A stretch of 64,000 nucleotides of DNA from Iamia sp963728655 (GTDB lineage: Bacteria > Actinomycetota > Acidimicrobiia > Acidimicrobiales > Iamiaceae): assembly GCA_963728655.1 (NCBI GenBank), contig CAVSLD010000002.1, positions 558,001-622,000 of the forward strand, read 5' to 3'. Every line of letters starts with the position of its first letter. Position 1 is the first letter of the stretch. Shown piece after piece: positions 36,906-45,729 of the stretch. A program made the translations under genes and the position numbers. Below the pieces are notes generated by a model that saw only the letters and a list, made by a program, of their open reading frames with translations, was not told the origin of the DNA and did no database searches.

Positions 36906-37310
36906 TCAGGTCGACACGACGTCGAACCCCAGGGCCAGGGCCACCGGGATCTGGCGGGGATCGAAGGTCACGAACCGGACCGGAGGGGGGAGGCGGTCGG
37001 CCGCGGCCAGGTGGAGGGCGTCGACGGTGCGCAGCGGCTGGGCCCGGGCCAGCTCGGCCGCCCGGTCCAGGCAGAGGGCGTCGACCGGCACCACGTGGAC
37101 CCGCTCCCAGTCGTCGCGGAGCGCCCGGCGCAAGCGGTCGCGGTCGCCCGGGCTCTCGGTGACCCGGTCGACGAGCGGCAGGGCCTCGGCCAGGGCGAGG
37201 GCCGAGGCGCACCACGAGGCGTCCTCGGCCATGGCCCCCACCACCACCTCCCGGTGGGGCCCGGTGAGGAACCGGCCCAGCAGGGCCGTGGTGTCGAGGG
37301 CGAGGGTCAC
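36906..37310 (-). CDS. PIN-domain ribonuclease toxin (VapC-like)
   Basis: 134 residues with the acidic PIN residues: Asp6 in LALDTTALL, Glu42 in ALAEALPLV, Asp97 in TVDALHLAAAD and Asp117 in FVTFD. PIN toxins are Mg-dependent RNases that cut tRNA or rRNA and are blocked by a cognate antitoxin. The antitoxin-like gene lies 52 bp upstream on the same strand. The start is the GTG at 37310. Confidence 0.88.
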   Translation of the reverse strand: MTLALDTTALLGRFLTGPHREVVVGAMAEDASWCASALALAEALPLVDRVTESPGDRDRLRRALRDDWERVHVVPVDALCLDRAAELARAQPLRTVDALHLAAADRLPPPVRFVTFDPRQIPVALALGFDVVST

Positions 37311-37362
37311 CTGCCGACCCCGTTGGTCGCGAGGTGGGGGCGCGGGTGCGCGGGGGTCGGGG

Positions 37363-37641
37363 TCACGAGCGGACCTCGCCCACGATGCGGTCGAGGCGGC
37401 TGCCGGGCCACGGGTCGAGGCGGACGTCGGGCGGCGGTCGGTCCGGTCGGCGGGCCGGGAGCACCAGGCCCCGGGCGGCGAGGTCCTCGATGGTGGCGGG
37501 CTCGTCGCCGGGGTCGAGCGGGCCCAGCTGGGCCACCGGGCGGCCCCCGGAGGTGACCACGATGCGCTCGCCCCCCTCGGCCCGGCGCAGGTAGGCGGCG
37601 GCGTTGGCCCGCAGGGTGCGGACGGGCACGGACTCGGTCAC
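37363..37641 (-). CDS. Phd/YefM-type antitoxin, partner of the PIN toxin
   Basis: 92 residues. The N-terminal half VPVRTLRANAAAYLRRAEGG, then ERIVVTSGGRPVAQLGPL, is the Phd/YefM fold that binds DNA; the C-terminal half is Pro/Arg-rich and would wrap the toxin. The GTG at 37641 has TACGCT 6 nt upstream. A 10-bp palindrome overlaps the promoter, so autoregulation is likely. Confidence 0.85.
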   Translation of the reverse strand: MTESVPVRTLRANAAAYLRRAEGGERIVVTSGGRPVAQLGPLDPGDEPATIEDLAARGLVLPARRPDRPPPDVRLDPWPGSRLDRIVGEVRS

Positions 37642-37647
37642 GAGCGC

Positions 37648-37653
37648 AGCGTA
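37648..37653 (-). promoter_or_regulatory. -10 box of the toxin-antitoxin operon
   Basis: TACGCT on the reverse strand, 6 nt before the antitoxin GTG; leaderless type. Confidence 0.5.
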
Positions 37654-37658
37654 GGCCA

Positions 37659-37668
37659 TGTGTACACA
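37659..37668. promoter_or_regulatory. Palindrome TGTGTACACA, candidate antitoxin operator
   Basis: A perfect 10-bp palindrome centred about 13 nt upstream of the antitoxin -10 box, where a Phd-type antitoxin would block its own promoter. It also lies upstream of the divergent acyl-CoA dehydrogenase gene. Confidence 0.4.
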
Positions 37669-37723
37669 CGTGGACGCGCTGGCCGCTGGCACCGGGCGGC
37701 GGGGCTGGGGCAAGGTGCCCGCC

Positions 37724-38839
37724 ATGAACTTCGCCTTCAGTGACGAGCAGGAGGAGCTGCGCAAGGTCGTGCGCCAGTTCCTGGAGAACAAGTCCCCCGA
37801 GACCGCGGTCCGGGAGCAGATGGACACCGAGTCGGGCTACGACCCGGCGGTGTGGAGCCAGATGGCCGAGCAGCTGGGCCTCCAGGGCCTGGCCATCCCC
37901 GAGGAGTACGGCGGCTCGGGCTACGGCTACATCGAGCTCATCGTGATCTTCGAGGAGATGGGCCGCTCGCTGCTGTGCGCCCCCTACTTCTCCACCGTGG
38001 CCCTGGCCGCCAACGCCCTGCTGCACTCGGGCGACGACGCGGCCAAGAAGGCCCACCTGCCGGGCATCGCCTCGGGCGAGACCATCGCGACGGTCGCCTT
38101 CACCGAGGCCAACGGCAGGTGGGACGAGTCGGGCATCACCGCCACCGCCTCCGAGGAGGGCGACGGGTTCACGATCTCCGGCGAGAAGATGTTCGTCCTC
38201 GACGGCCACACCGCCGACCTCATCATCGTGGCCGCCTCCACCGACGCCGGCACCAGCCTCTTCACCGTGGCCGGCGACGCCTCCGGGCTCACCCGCGAGG
38301 CCCTGCCCACCATGGACCAGACCCGCAAGCAGGCCCGGCTCACCTTCGACGGCACCCCGGCCACGCTGCTGGGCACCGACGGCGAGGGCTGGTCGGTCAT
38401 GGAGCGGGTGCTCGACCTGGCGGTCGTGGCCCTGGCCGCGGAGCAGGTCGGCGGCGGGCAGTACGTGCTCGACATGTCGGTCCAGTACGCCAAGGACCGC
38501 GTGCAGTTCGGCCGGCCCATCGGCTCGTTCCAGGCCATCAAGCACAAGTGCGCCGACATGCTGCTCGAGGTCGAGTCGGCCAAGTCGGCCGCCTACTACG
38601 CCGGCTGGTGCGCCTCGGAGCTCAACGACGAGCTGCCCTCGGTCGCCTCGCTGGCCAAGGCCTACTGCTCCGAGGCCTACTTCCACGCCGCGGCCGAGAA
38701 CATCCAGATCCACGGCGGCATCGGCTTCACGTGGGAGCACCCGGCGCACCTCTACTTCAAGCGGGCCAAGTCGTCCGAGCTGCTCTTCGGTGACCCCACC
38801 TACCACCGCGAGCTGCTGGCCCAGCGCATCGGGCTCTGA
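37724..38839 (+). CDS. Acyl-CoA dehydrogenase
   Basis: 371 residues with the three-part ACAD fold. The helical N-terminus starts MNFAFSDEQEELRKVVRQFL; the beta domain has VAFTEANGRWDES and GEKMFVLDG at the FAD-binding edge; the C-terminal helical domain has YAKDRVQFGRPIGSFQAIKH and IQIHGGIGFTWEHPAHLYFK. It oxidises an acyl-CoA to the enoyl-CoA with electrons going to ETF. A Gly/Thr at the usual catalytic Glu region suggests a FadE subtype, perhaps for branched or steroid side chains. The ATG at 37724 was chosen because it matches the family start; an upstream ATG at 37658 lies in the operator region. Confidence 0.92.
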   Translation: MNFAFSDEQEELRKVVRQFLENKSPETAVREQMDTESGYDPAVWSQMAEQLGLQGLAIPEEYGGSGYGYIELIVIFEEMGRSLLCAPYFSTVALAANALLHSGDDAAKKAHLPGIASGETIATVAFTEANGRWDESGITATASEEGDGFTISGEKMFVLDGHTADLIIVAASTDAGTSLFTVAGDASGLTREALPTMDQTRKQARLTFDGTPATLLGTDGEGWSVMERVLDLAVVALAAEQVGGGQYVLDMSVQYAKDRVQFGRPIGSFQAIKHKCADMLLEVESAKSAAYYAGWCASELNDELPSVASLAKAYCSEAYFHAAAENIQIHGGIGFTWEHPAHLYFKRAKSSELLFGDPTYHRELLAQRIGL

Positions 38840-38868
38840 TGCCCGGGGCCCCGGCCCCTGCTCCGACC

Positions 38869-38897
38869 GACGGCCCCGCCCCTGCGGCGGGGCCGTC
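38869..38897 (+). terminator. Hairpin after acyl-CoA dehydrogenase gene
   Basis: GACGGCCCCGCC and its exact complement with a 5-nt loop (CCTGC), 29 bp past the stop. It has no U tract, as usual at this GC content. Confidence 0.6.
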
Positions 38898-38991
38898 GTC
38901 GCGCCCCGGGGAGCCCGTCGTCGCGCCCGGGGAGTCGGCTGGGTCGAGCGGACCGAGCGTCCCTGCTCAGCGGGGTGGTCGGCCAGCGAAT

Positions 38992-39010
38992 CGACAGCGA
39001 ATCGCTGTCG
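38992..39010. repeat. Small inverted repeat CGACAGCGA-A-TCGCTGTCG
   Basis: Nine-bp perfect arms around one base, between convergent acyl-CoA dehydrogenase and GNAT genes. The octamer GCGAATCG also occurs twice in direct orientation here. It may be part of a terminator or a protein site. Confidence 0.5.
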
Positions 39011-39028
39011 GACGGCGCGCCGACGGGG

Positions 39029-39637
39029 TCAGACGGGAGGCCCCGGAGGCGACGGTGGGGGGTCGGGTCGAGCTCGGCGCAGGGCGGGCCCGTCGGCCGC
39101 CGTCGCCCACCGGACCGCCGGCCGCACCGTCCGGCCCGTGGCCGATGGGGGCAGCGGAGCGGTGTCGGCGACCATGGTGAGCGAGCCGCCCGGGTCGCGC
39201 CCGACCTCCCGGAAGCCCAGACTCCGGTAGAGGCCGACCGCCACCGGGTTCAACGCGTCGGCCACGCTCAGGCTCACCCGGGGGTGGCCGTGGACCGCGG
39301 CCAGGTCGAGGACGCCGGCCACGAGGGACCGCCCGAGGCCCCCGCCGCGGTGCGCGGCCCCCACCCCGACGGTGAGCTCGGGGGTGGCCTCGTCGACGAA
39401 GCCGTACCCGGGCCGGTCCGGGCCCATGAGCCGCACCCACGCCGCCCCGGTCCGTTGCCCCCCGGTCCAGGCCACCACCCCCAGGTCACCGGGGCGGCCC
39501 CAGCCGTCGACGTAGCGGGCGACGTGGTCGTCGGCCCGCAGGTCGGCCACCGCCCGCGCCCCGGTCGGGTCGGCCGCGGCCACCAGCACCTCGTCGCGGA
39601 GGTAGGCGACGTCGCCCTCGGTCGCCATCACCAGCAC
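39029..39637 (-). CDS. GNAT family N-acetyltransferase
   Basis: 202 residues. The GNAT core has a beta strand ending ELTVGVGAAHRGGGLGRSLV, which is the acetyl-CoA pyrophosphate loop (RGGGLG), followed by VSLSVADALNPVAVGLYRSLGFREVG, the typical late motif. The N-terminal 90 residues are less conserved and may bind the substrate, which cannot be named. The GTG at 39637 was chosen for a GGAGG Shine-Dalgarno 8 nt upstream; an ATG at 39628 is an alternative. The C-terminal 45 residues are Pro/Arg-rich and outside the fold. Confidence 0.85.
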   Translation of the reverse strand: MLVMATEGDVAYLRDEVLVAAADPTGARAVADLRADDHVARYVDGWGRPGDLGVVAWTGGQRTGAAWVRLMGPDRPGYGFVDEATPELTVGVGAAHRGGGLGRSLVAGVLDLAAVHGHPRVSLSVADALNPVAVGLYRSLGFREVGRDPGGSLTMVADTAPLPPSATGRTVRPAVRWATAADGPALRRARPDPPPSPPGPPV

Positions 39638-39790
39638 GGGTCTCACCTCCGAACCTCGTGCGCCTGCACGCGTCCACGGGCGACACCCGCACAAAGGTCG
39701 CGCGCCGTCTGACCCGCCCCCGCATCCCTTCGCGCCCGCAGGCGGCCCCCGCTGCCGGGCGCGGGCCCCGGGCTTGGCATCATCGGGGAC

Positions 39791-40240
39791 GTGCTCGCCG
39801 TCGTGCTCGTGGTCGTGGCCCTCGTGCTGGTGGTCGCCATCGCCTTCTACGCGGTGGGCCGGGAGGTCGTGCTGCTCGAGGACCGGGTCCAGCCCGCTGT
39901 CTTCGAGCTGGAGGAGGCGATCCCCTTCATCGCCGACCGGCTGCCCGACCCGGTCACCGCCCGGGTCAGCCTCGACGACGTGCGCTGGGTGCTCATCGCC
40001 GACGCCGAGGTGCTGGAGGAGGCCACCGCCGAAGCCGTCGCCCGTGGCGACGACGACGAGGTCCTCGACGAGGACGGGGCCGTCGGCCGGGTGCTCGACC
40101 GGGCCACCGACGAGCGACCCGACCTGGCCGACGAGGACGTGGTGGCCATCCTCGATGCCCGCCTGCTCTACCTCCAGGAGATCGGGGCGGTCGGCACCGA
40201 GGCCGACGGGACCGGGTCCGGGCCCATCGGCGGCGCCTGA
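39791..40240 (+). CDS. Small membrane-anchored protein of unknown function
   Basis: 149 residues. One N-terminal membrane helix (MLAVVLVVVALVLVVAIAFY) is followed by an acidic cytoplasmic or extracytoplasmic domain with a repeated pattern of Val, Glu and Asp (EAIPFIADRLPDPVTARVSL, DVRWVLIADAEVLEE). I do not recognise a family. The GTG at 39791 has CATCAT 7 nt upstream, a weak -10. It is followed by another small gene 52 bp later, so the two may share transcription. Confidence 0.7.
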   Translation: MLAVVLVVVALVLVVAIAFYAVGREVVLLEDRVQPAVFELEEAIPFIADRLPDPVTARVSLDDVRWVLIADAEVLEEATAEAVARGDDDEVLDEDGAVGRVLDRATDERPDLADEDVVAILDARLLYLQEIGAVGTEADGTGSGPIGGA

Positions 40241-40278
40241 ACCCCCGGTCCGTGGTGGGCCGGCGGGAGGCCCGGAAC

Positions 40279-40284
40279 TAGGGT
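40279..40284 (+). promoter_or_regulatory. -10 box of 80-residue hypothetical gene
   Basis: TAGGGT, 8 nt before the ATG at 40293; leaderless type. Confidence 0.5.
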
Positions 40285-40292
40285 CGGCGCCC

Positions 40293-40535
40293 ATGGAGCG
40301 CCCCACCCGTTTCGAGCACAGCCGCTGGGTCGGCGACAAGCGCGACCAGCGCGTCCACGACCTCGACCACTGCGACGAGGCGGCGGTGGAGGAGCTCATG
40401 GAGGCCCGCACCTACCTCAGCTTCGGACCCGACACCCTGGCCGAGGCCCGCAACCGGGGCTACCGCCTGTGCCGGTGTCCCGGCGCCCGTGCCGCCCAGC
40501 GGGCCGAGCACGACCTCGACGCCGCGGACGCCTGA
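40293..40535 (+). CDS. Hypothetical protein, 80 residues
   Basis: It encodes MERPTRFEHSRWVGDKRDQR, then a short acidic region with HDLDHCDE and a CRCPGARAAQ motif with two close cysteines. The composition (charged, no membrane helix) suggests a small soluble protein, perhaps metal-binding through Cys and His. The ATG follows a clear -10 box. No family recognised. Confidence 0.7.
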   Translation: MERPTRFEHSRWVGDKRDQRVHDLDHCDEAAVEELMEARTYLSFGPDTLAEARNRGYRLCRCPGARAAQRAEHDLDAADA

Positions 40536-40572
40536 CCCGGTGCCCCCGGCCCGGCGCCGGCAGGGCCGCTAG

Positions 40573-41334
40573 GTGCCCGTCGACGACCACCCGGTCCGCT
40601 CCGGCCACCTGACCCTGGTGGGTCACCTGGCCCGACCCCGCGCCCGGGGCAGCACCGGCCGCCCGGGGCTGGTCCTCACCCACGGCCTGCCCCCGGCCAC
40701 CGCCGGGGCGGCCGACGCGGGCCGGGACCTGCCCGAGCTGGCCGATCGGATCGCCACCTCCATGGGCTGGGTCGTGCTGGCGCTGCGCCTCCGGGGCGCG
40801 GGCGGCTCCGAGGGCGACTTCTCCCTGGGGGGTTGGCGCCACGACATCGCCGCCGGCCTGGCCGCCCTGCGCGCCATCGAGGGGGTGCAGGCCACGTGGA
40901 TCGCCGGCTTCGGCACGGGGGGCGGGCTGGCCGTGTGCGCGGGAGCGCAGGACGCGCAGGTCGCCGGGGTGGCCGCCCTGGCCGCCCCCGCCGACTTCGA
41001 CGACTGGGCCGGCCACCCCCGCCGCCTGCTCCAGCACAGCCGGGAGATCGGGATCATCTCCACCCAGGGCTTCCCGCCCCAGCCCGAGCTGTGGACCCGC
41101 GAGCTGCGCGACATCCGCCCGGTCGCGGCCGCCCCCGCCCTCGCCCCCCGCCCCCTCCTGCTGGTGCACGGCCTCGACGACGAGGCCGTCCCCCACTTCG
41201 ACGCCCGGGTGGTGGCCGACGCCCACGGCTCGGCCGAGCTGCGCATCGTCGGCGGCGCCGGCCACCAGCTCCGCCACGACCCCCGGGCCATCGCCGTGCT
41301 GCTCGGCTGGCTGGACCGCCAGGCCCACACCTGA
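40573..41334 (+). CDS. Alpha/beta-hydrolase fold protein lacking the nucleophile Ser
   Basis: 253 residues with the fold's landmarks: an oxyanion region LVLTHGLPPA, the nucleophile elbow WIAGFGTGGGL, an acid HGLDDEAVP (Asp202 or Asp203) and GGAGHQLRHD with His231. At the elbow, GxSxG reads GFGTG: the Ser is Gly114 (codon GGC). A single-base change could convert it to AGC (Ser). The rest of the fold is intact, so the protein may be non-hydrolytic or use a different residue. The GTG at 40573 was chosen because it lies at the edge of coding sequence. It converges on the DUF2207 gene. Confidence 0.85.
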   Translation: MPVDDHPVRSGHLTLVGHLARPRARGSTGRPGLVLTHGLPPATAGAADAGRDLPELADRIATSMGWVVLALRLRGAGGSEGDFSLGGWRHDIAAGLAALRAIEGVQATWIAGFGTGGGLAVCAGAQDAQVAGVAALAAPADFDDWAGHPRRLLQHSREIGIISTQGFPPQPELWTRELRDIRPVAAAPALAPRPLLLVHGLDDEAVPHFDARVVADAHGSAELRIVGGAGHQLRHDPRAIAVLLGWLDRQAHT

Positions 41335-41338
41335 CGAC

Positions 41339-41354
41339 CCGGGCTCGCGCCCGG
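41339..41354. terminator. Short hairpin between convergent genes
   Basis: CCGGGC-TCGC-GCCCGG, six-bp stem, in the 29-bp gap between the alpha/beta hydrolase and DUF2207 genes. It could serve both strands, but it is weak. Confidence 0.35.
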
Positions 41355-41363
41355 CCGCCGCCA

Positions 41364-43173
41364 CTACCAGCTGCCGCCCCCGCCGCCCCCGCCCCCGCCG
41401 CCGACGCTGCCCCCGCCGGAGAACCCGCCCCCGGAGAAGCCCCCGCCCCCGCCGCTCTGGCTCGGTGCCGTGCGCGCCGAGTGGAAGGCCGCGCTGTAGA
41501 GCACCGGGGCCATGATCCCGTGGGTCTGCGCCACCTCGGGAGCGGGCACGGCCGAGGCCGACAGGGCGTGGTTCCACGCGTCGGCCTCGCCCAGGGCCAC
41601 GGCCCAGGCCGAGTAGTCCCGCAGGAGGCCGTTCTGCCAGGCCCACTCGACGTGCTGGGCCTCGCTGGCGTGCAGGAAGCGCCGGAACGACTCGGACCGC
41701 AGGGCGATGGCCGAGCCCCGCGCACCGAGGCTGCGGGTGAGGCGGCCGTAGGCCAGCCAGCCCGCCAGCACCGGCGTCAGGACGGCGATGGCGACCGCGC
41801 CGACCACCTCCGCGGTGGGGTTGGCGCCCGCGGCCTCGGACAGGCCTCCGAGGATCGGGAGCACGAAGAAGGCGCCGAAGACGACCAGGCCGAGGTTGGC
41901 CGTCACCTTGAACCCCCCGGCGTGCGGGGGCCGGCGCCGGAACACGCCCTCGGTCCGGACCCACCGCTCGATGGCCCGGCCCGCGCTCGTCCAGGCCGCG
42001 GAGAACGACGGGTCCCAGCGACGCAGGTCGATGCGGTCGCGCCCGGCCATGGCCCGGTTCAGGATCGACGCGGTGTCGGGGTCGGCCTCGGCGGCACGAG
42101 GCCCGGCGGAGAGGACGACGCTGGACCCGGCCGGCTCCATCTCCAGCACGTCGTGGGCGGCCAGCCCGGCGAACCAGGCGCCGATGGTGCGGTCGTCGAG
42201 CTCCTCCCGGAGCACCACGGCCGCCTGCCAGGGCTCCACGCCGGCGGGCGGGACGAACTCCAGGCCGGCCAGCTCCCCCATGCGCGCGTCGGCCACCATC
42301 CTCGTGCCCGGGGTGGGTGGGGGCCCGGTGCCGGGGACGGGCTGCGAGCGACCGAAGGGCGAGTCGTCGACGAAGGCGGCCTCGGTCGCCCCACCCCCGG
42401 CCACCTCGTTGCGGCCCAGCTGGCGGCAGAGGACGAACATGGCGACGGCGGCCACCGCCGCGACCGCACCGACGATGGCGGCCCAGCGCAGCCGCGCCCC
42501 GTCGTCGCGACCCTCGAACGGGGGCAGGGCGGGCAGGTCGGCGGGCCGCGAGGCCACCACGTCCCCGTCGACGGTGATGCCCTCGCGCGCCGCCAGGTCG
42601 TCCAGGTCGACCTGGTAGGTGCCGTCGACGGTGGTGACCGTCGCAGGGGTCGGTGGAGCCGGCCGCGCCCTCGAAGCACCCGACGTCGGCCAGCTCGGCC
42701 CCCTCCACGGTCACGTGGGCGTGCTCGATGGGGACGTCGAACTCGCTGCCGACGGCGTCGAGGGCGAAGCGGCCCTCGACCACGGTGGCGGGCAGCACGT
42801 AGGTCACCACGTAGCGGTGGCGACCCCCGACCTCGACGGAGGGATCGCCGATGCGCACCTCGGTGGCCGAGCCCTGCGGCGTGACCGACGCGTCGTCGGG
42901 GGCGTCGGGCGACGAGACCTCGATGTCGAGCGGCTCGCCCCCGTCGCTCGGGATGGTGCGGAAGATGCCGTGGCGCGAGGCGCGCCCGAAGTCCCAGTCG
43001 ATGACCTCCCGCACCGCCACGGTGCCGTCGTCGCGGATGTCGGCGACCACGTCGTAGGAGGTCACCCGCTCGTGGCCGACGGCCGGGCCGATGAGGCCGA
43101 GGGCTGCGAGGGCGGCCAGGACCACGACGAGCACGGCCATGGCGGCGTGGCGCAGGCGCAGGTCGATGGTCAC
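41364..43173 (-). pseudogene. DUF2207 membrane protein, copy 1 (one frameshift)
   Basis: The N-terminal part (signal, then SYDVVADIRDDGTVAVREVI, DWDFG, GIFRTIP) and the C-terminal part are in different frames, joined if one base of the GGGG run near 42646-42649 is removed. DUF2207 proteins have an extracytoplasmic N-domain, several membrane helices and a cytoplasmic C-domain. This one ends in a Gly-rich tail (GGGGFSGGGFSGGG) and a terminal GGSW. The GTG at 43173 has a GGGAG Shine-Dalgarno. The upstream neighbour at 43220-45008 is a close paralog. Confidence 0.8.
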
Positions 43174-43219
43174 CGGCCGATGCTCCCACGCCACCGGCCG
43201 GGGCCGGTGGCGCGCCGGG

Positions 43220-45008
43220 TCACCAGCTGCCGCCCCCGCCGCCGCCGCCCCCGCCGCCGGAGCCGCCCCCGCCCCCGCCGTCGCCCGAGCTGGACGGCGC
43301 GGTGTGGCTGGAGCTGAAGCTCGACGAGCTGGTGGACGGGGTCATGATGCTGTCGGTCACCACCACCTCGGCGGGCGGGACGGCCGAGTCGGCCAGGGCC
43401 CGGCCCCAGGCACGGGACTCACCCAGGGCGACGGCCCAGGCGGAGTACTCCCGGAGCAGCCCGTTCTGCCAGGCCCAGTCGACGTGCTGGGCCTCGCTCG
43501 TCGTGGAGGAAGCGCCGGAACGACTCGGTCTGGAGGTGCCAGGCCGACCCGGTGACGCTGAGGCTGCGCACCAGGCGCCGGTAGGCGCCGAGGGCCACGA
43601 CGCCCGGCACCACGACGGCCAGGGCGATCGCCGCGACGCGGACCTGCAGCCCGACGGTGAAGCCGACGGCCAGGCCGAGGGGGACGAGGACGGCGCACAG
43701 CAGGCCGATGGTGAGCCCGAAGGTGGCCCCCGACCCGCTGCCCTGGCTCGGCGGCCGACGGCGGAAGGCCCCGGACCCGGCCGCCCACCGGGCGATGATG
43801 GCGCCGGCGTCGGACCAGGCCGCGGCGAAGCTGGGGTCGTAGGTGCCCAGGACCATGCTGCGGCGGTGGGCCAGCGCCTTGTTGAGCACGGCCGCCGTGT
43901 CGTCGTCGGCGGCGCGGGCCGCCGGGCCGGCCGCCATGTGCACGCTGCCCCCGACGGTCTGGAACGAGACGACGTCGCGGGCCGCCTGGCTGGAGAACCA
44001 GGCACCGACGGTCCCGGACCCGATCTCCTCGTGCAGGACCACGGCCCCCTGCCACGGCTCGATCGGGGGTGGGGTGAAGGCCAGCCCGGCCAGCTCGTGC
44101 ATCCGGCTGTCGGGCACCATCCGCGTGGATCCGACCACGGGCCCGCCGAGGGTGCCCATGTCCGAGAAGGCAGCCTCGGTGGCTCCCCCGGCGGCCACCT
44201 CGTTGCGCCCCGTCTGGCGGCTCCACCCGTAGGCCAGCACGCTCACGGCCGCCCCCAGCGCGGCGACGATGGCCGCCCACCGGGCCGCCAGGTCGGCGTC
44301 GCGGCCCTCGAAGGGAGGCAGGGCGGTCCCCGCGGCGGCGGAGCTCACCGGGTCCACCGCCACGGTCTCGTCGGTCGCCGGTGGGCTGAGCAGCGTGCCG
44401 TCGATGGTCACCGCCTCCCGGGGGTCGAGGTGGTCGACGTGGGTGCGGTAGGTGCCCTCGGACTCGGTGAGGGCGCAGCGGTCCTGGGATCCGCTGGCCC
44501 CCAGGAAGCAGCGGGGCTCGTCCAGCTCCGCCCCCCGGATGGTGACGGTGGCGTCCTCGACGGGCACGGGCCACCCCGTCCCGATGGCGTCGAGGGCGAA
44601 GCGGTCGCCCTGGACCAGCGACGGCAGGACGTAGGTGATGACGTACCGGCGCCGGCCCCGCACGAGGGTGCCGGGGTCGCCGATCCGGATCGACGCGTCG
44701 GTGCCCTTGCGGGAGGCGAGCGTGGCGTCGGGCGCGTCGGGCGACCACACCCGCACCTGCTCGGGGATGCCGGCGTCGGTGGGGATGTCGCGGAAGATCC
44801 CGTGCTTGTCGAGGGCGATGCCGAAGTCCCAGTCGATGACCTCGCGGATCGACACGCTGCGATCGGGGTTCACGGTGGCCACCACGTCGAAGGTGGTGAT
44901 GCGCTCGGGCCCGGCCGCAGGACCCACCAGGCCCAGGGCCGTCACGGCCGTGCAGAAGACCACGCTCAGCGCCACCACGAGGTGGCGCCACCACATCCTC
45001 ACGCGCAC
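43220..45008 (-). pseudogene. DUF2207 membrane protein, copy 2 (one frameshift)
   Basis: Same architecture as the following gene: signal (VVALSVVFCTAVTALGLVG), N-domain (TTFDVVATVNPDRSVSIREV, DWDFG, HGIFRDIP), two or three hydrophobic segments, a conserved ESFRRFLH ... EAQHVDWAWQNGLL block and a Gly-rich tail ending GGGGSW. One extra base near 43500-43504, in the ESFRRFLH block, breaks the frame. Copy 1 reads through the same block intact, which supports a sequencing error here. The GTG at 45008 is the likely start. DUF2207 function is unknown. Confidence 0.8.
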
Positions 45009-45074
45009 GTCGTCACCCCCATCCCGGCCGCCCGAGGGCCGTGTCGCAGCCGGTCGCCCGCGGGCGCGCCGACG

Positions 45075-45651
45075 TCAGCCCGCGGCGCGGGCCCTGGCCT
45101 TCTGCTCCCGCTTCCACGCCCGCACCCGGGCGAACGCCTCGGGGCTGTCGACGTCGGCCACCGACAGGCGGGTGCCGTCGGCGTAGCCCCCGGCGGCCTC
45201 CTCCCAGCCCTCGGGCCGCACGTCGAAGCGCTTGGCCAGCAGGGCGACGAAGATGCGCGACTTCTCCTCCCCGAAGCCGGGCAGGGCCTGGAGCCGGGCC
45301 AGCAGGTCGGCGCCGTCGGTGGCCCCCTCCCAGACGTCGGCCGCCCGTCCGCCGTGGTCGGCGACCAGGGCCTCGCAGAGGGCGCTGGGTGCGCTCGGCC
45401 ATGCTCTTGGGGAAGCGGTGCAGCGCGGGCCGCTCCCGGAACTGGGCCACCAGGTCCTCGGGGTCCGCGGCAGCGATGGCGGCGGCGTCGAGCCCGCCCC
45501 GGCGCCCGGCCAGGTCGTAGGGGCCCCGGAAGGCCTTCTCCATCGGGATCTGCTGGTCGAGCAGCATGCCCACCAGCAGGGCGAGGGGGTCGGTGCCGAG
45601 CAGGGCGTCGGCCTCGGGATCGCCGGTCACGGGGAACGGGGCGGGGGGCAC
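45075..45651 (-). pseudogene. HhH-GPD-type base excision repair protein (one frameshift)
   Basis: The N-terminal half (DALLGTDPLALLVGMLLDQQ, IPMEKAFRGPYDL) is in one frame and the C-terminal half in another (LQALPGFGEEKSRIFVALLA, the helix-hairpin-helix), joined if one base near 45381-45386 is removed. These small HhH-GPD proteins are related to DNA glycosylases; LPGFGEEK is the DNA-contacting hairpin. The protein ends KREQKARARAAG. The start is the GTG at 45651 behind TACGGT (7 nt). Confidence 0.78.
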
Positions 45652-45658
45652 GGGCGTC

Positions 45659-45664
45659 ACCGTA
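45659..45664 (-). promoter_or_regulatory. -10 box of HhH-GPD gene
   Basis: TACGGT on the reverse strand, 7 nt before GTG. The 16-bp box-to-start segment differs by one base from that of the ABC1 kinase gene. Confidence 0.5.
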
Positions 45665-45714
45665 CCGGCGCCGTCGCGGCGCTGCCGCGGCCCGGCGCGG
45701 GCGCGGTGGTCGCC

Positions 45715-45720
45715 TACGGT
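45715..45720 (+). promoter_or_regulatory. -10 box of lipoprotein gene
   Basis: TACGGT, 9 nt before the ATG at 45730, about 50 bp from the divergent -10 box of the HhH-GPD gene. Confidence 0.45.
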
Positions 45721-45729
45721 TCGGGGGCC

